This document shows positions 8,861 to 9,504 of a DNA stretch of 9,504 nucleotides, piece by piece. The translations under genes were made by a program, and so were the position numbers. Every line of letters starts with the position of its first letter. Positions within the stretch are counted from its first letter, which is position 1. Source of the stretch: Microcella sp. (GTDB lineage: Bacteria; Actinomycetota; Actinomycetes; Actinomycetales; Microbacteriaceae); NCBI GenBank assembly GCA_020216895.1, contig JAIWOM010000041.1, forward strand, positions 1 to 9,504, read 5' to 3'. The notes under the pieces are model-generated. The model searched no databases. It saw nothing but the letters and a program-made list of their open reading frames with translations, and had not been told where the DNA came from.

Positions 8861-9504
8861 TCAGTCGGCGCGCCGCGCATAGACAGCGCGCACCATGAGC
8901 CAGGTAACCCAGAGCACCGCCGCGTACAGCGGCAGGCCCATGAGCAGCTTGGTCGCGGCCAGGGCCGCGGCCTGCTCAGAGAGGTAGAGCGGCACCTGCA
9001 CGCCCAGGCGGAGCGAGAAGAGCCCGACCCACAGCCAGGTGGTCACGGTCAGGACGGTGCGCTTCGCCGGGTCGGACCGCCAGGCGTGATCACCGGTGAG
9101 GAGCGCCGTGATGACACCGATCAGCGGCCGCCGCACGGCCAGGCTGACCAGCAGGGCGACGAGCCACACGCCGTTGATGACGAAGCCGAGCAGGAAGTTC
9201 TCCTCGGCGCGCCCCGACCACAGCGCGAGGCCGGCCGACAGCGCGATGCCGACGAGTCCGACCACCGCGGGCATGATCGGCGAGCGGGTGACGGCACGCA
9301 CCAGGACGAAGACCACCGCGACCGCGACCGGGATCAGCACCGAGGGCGTGACGTCGGCGGTGATCGTGTACACCACGAGGAACAGGAAGCCCGGCAGCAG
9401 CGACTCGACGAGACCGCGCACTCCCCCGACCGCGGCCCAGAGCGCCTGCGCCGTGGGGCGCTCCCCCGGCGCGACGCGCCCGAAGCCCGAGCGCTGCGCG
9501 GCCT
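8861..9504 (-). CDS. DUF3159 family integral membrane protein (5' end outside window)
   Basis: 213 residues are visible up to the TGA at 8861-8863. The frame is open to the right edge, and residues ahead of the GTG at 9421 (RVAPGERPTAQALWAAVGG) fit the family's N-terminal part, so that GTG is internal. The protein is strongly hydrophobic, with about five or six membrane spans: counting from the Val/Met at 9421, roughly 9-42 (one or two), 50-68, 77-108, 122-147 and 156-180. Signature-like stretches are SLLPGFLFLVVYT, RAEENFLLGFVINGVW, LRLGVQVPLYL and TKLLMGLPLYAAVLWVTWL. The visible part ends YARRAD on the last helix. DUF3159 is conserved across Actinobacteria with no established function that I know of, usually near dut, DUF3710 and, in this lineage, acnA. 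It reads in the same direction as acnA, 62 bp upstream of it, with the operator-like site in between. Confidence 0.85.
   Translation of the reverse strand, partial: AAQRSGFGRVAPGERPTAQALWAAVGGVRGLVESLLPGFLFLVVYTITADVTPSVLIPVAVAVVFVLVRAVTRSPIMPAVVGLVGIALSAGLALWSGRAEENFLLGFVINGVWLVALLVSLAVRRPLIGVITALLTGDHAWRSDPAKRTVLTVTTWLWVGLFSLRLGVQVPLYLSEQAAALAATKLLMGLPLYAAVLWVTWLMVRAVYARRAD

Noticed and set aside
9419..9421. GTG at 9421 as the start of the DUF3159 gene
   Set aside because: Family-like residues continue upstream in frame to the window edge, so the true start is outside.

Overview
This is ordinary core-genome DNA from a high-GC Gram-positive bacterium. GC-rich codon use, GTG starts for three of the four starts visible, TANNNT-type -10 hexamers, a long actinobacterial RNase D C-terminus, the actinobacterial FadA/FadB pair and a DUF3159 gene next to aconitase all point to Actinomycetia. 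The neighbourhood and general look suggest Microbacteriaceae; the family is inferred from memory of gene order, not demonstrated.

Layout, left to right. The 3' part of a ribonuclease D gene (rnd) runs + and leaves the window on the left. After an 80-bp gap with a probable promoter comes a tight two-gene + strand operon, a 3-ketoacyl-CoA thiolase (fadA) and a trifunctional-type enoyl-CoA hydratase/3-hydroxyacyl-CoA dehydrogenase (fadB), 2 bp apart. This operon converges on a minus-strand block, with a strong GC-rich hairpin at 4000-4035 between them that could stop transcription from both sides. Reading leftwards, the minus-strand block is a DUF3159 membrane protein gene (5' end beyond the right edge), aconitate hydratase (acnA) and 1-deoxy-D-xylulose-5-phosphate synthase (dxs).

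Function. FadA and FadB together complete the beta-oxidation spiral and release acetyl-CoA. AcnA carries out the citrate-to-isocitrate step of the TCA cycle. Dxs makes the first intermediate of the MEP isoprenoid pathway. RNase D trims RNA 3' ends. These are housekeeping roles; nothing sequence-level ties them into one pathway, though FadAB and AcnA share carbon flow through acetyl-CoA and citrate.

There are no RNA genes, insertion sequences, CRISPR arrays, prophage pieces or defence genes, and no gap over 300 bp. I found no previously undescribed system. The signal most worth following is an 18-bp near-perfect palindrome (8828-8845) in the acnA promoter region, which looks like an operator for a MarR-type or other dimeric regulator encoded elsewhere. 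Second is a -10 hexamer placed so that the dxs mRNA should be leaderless.
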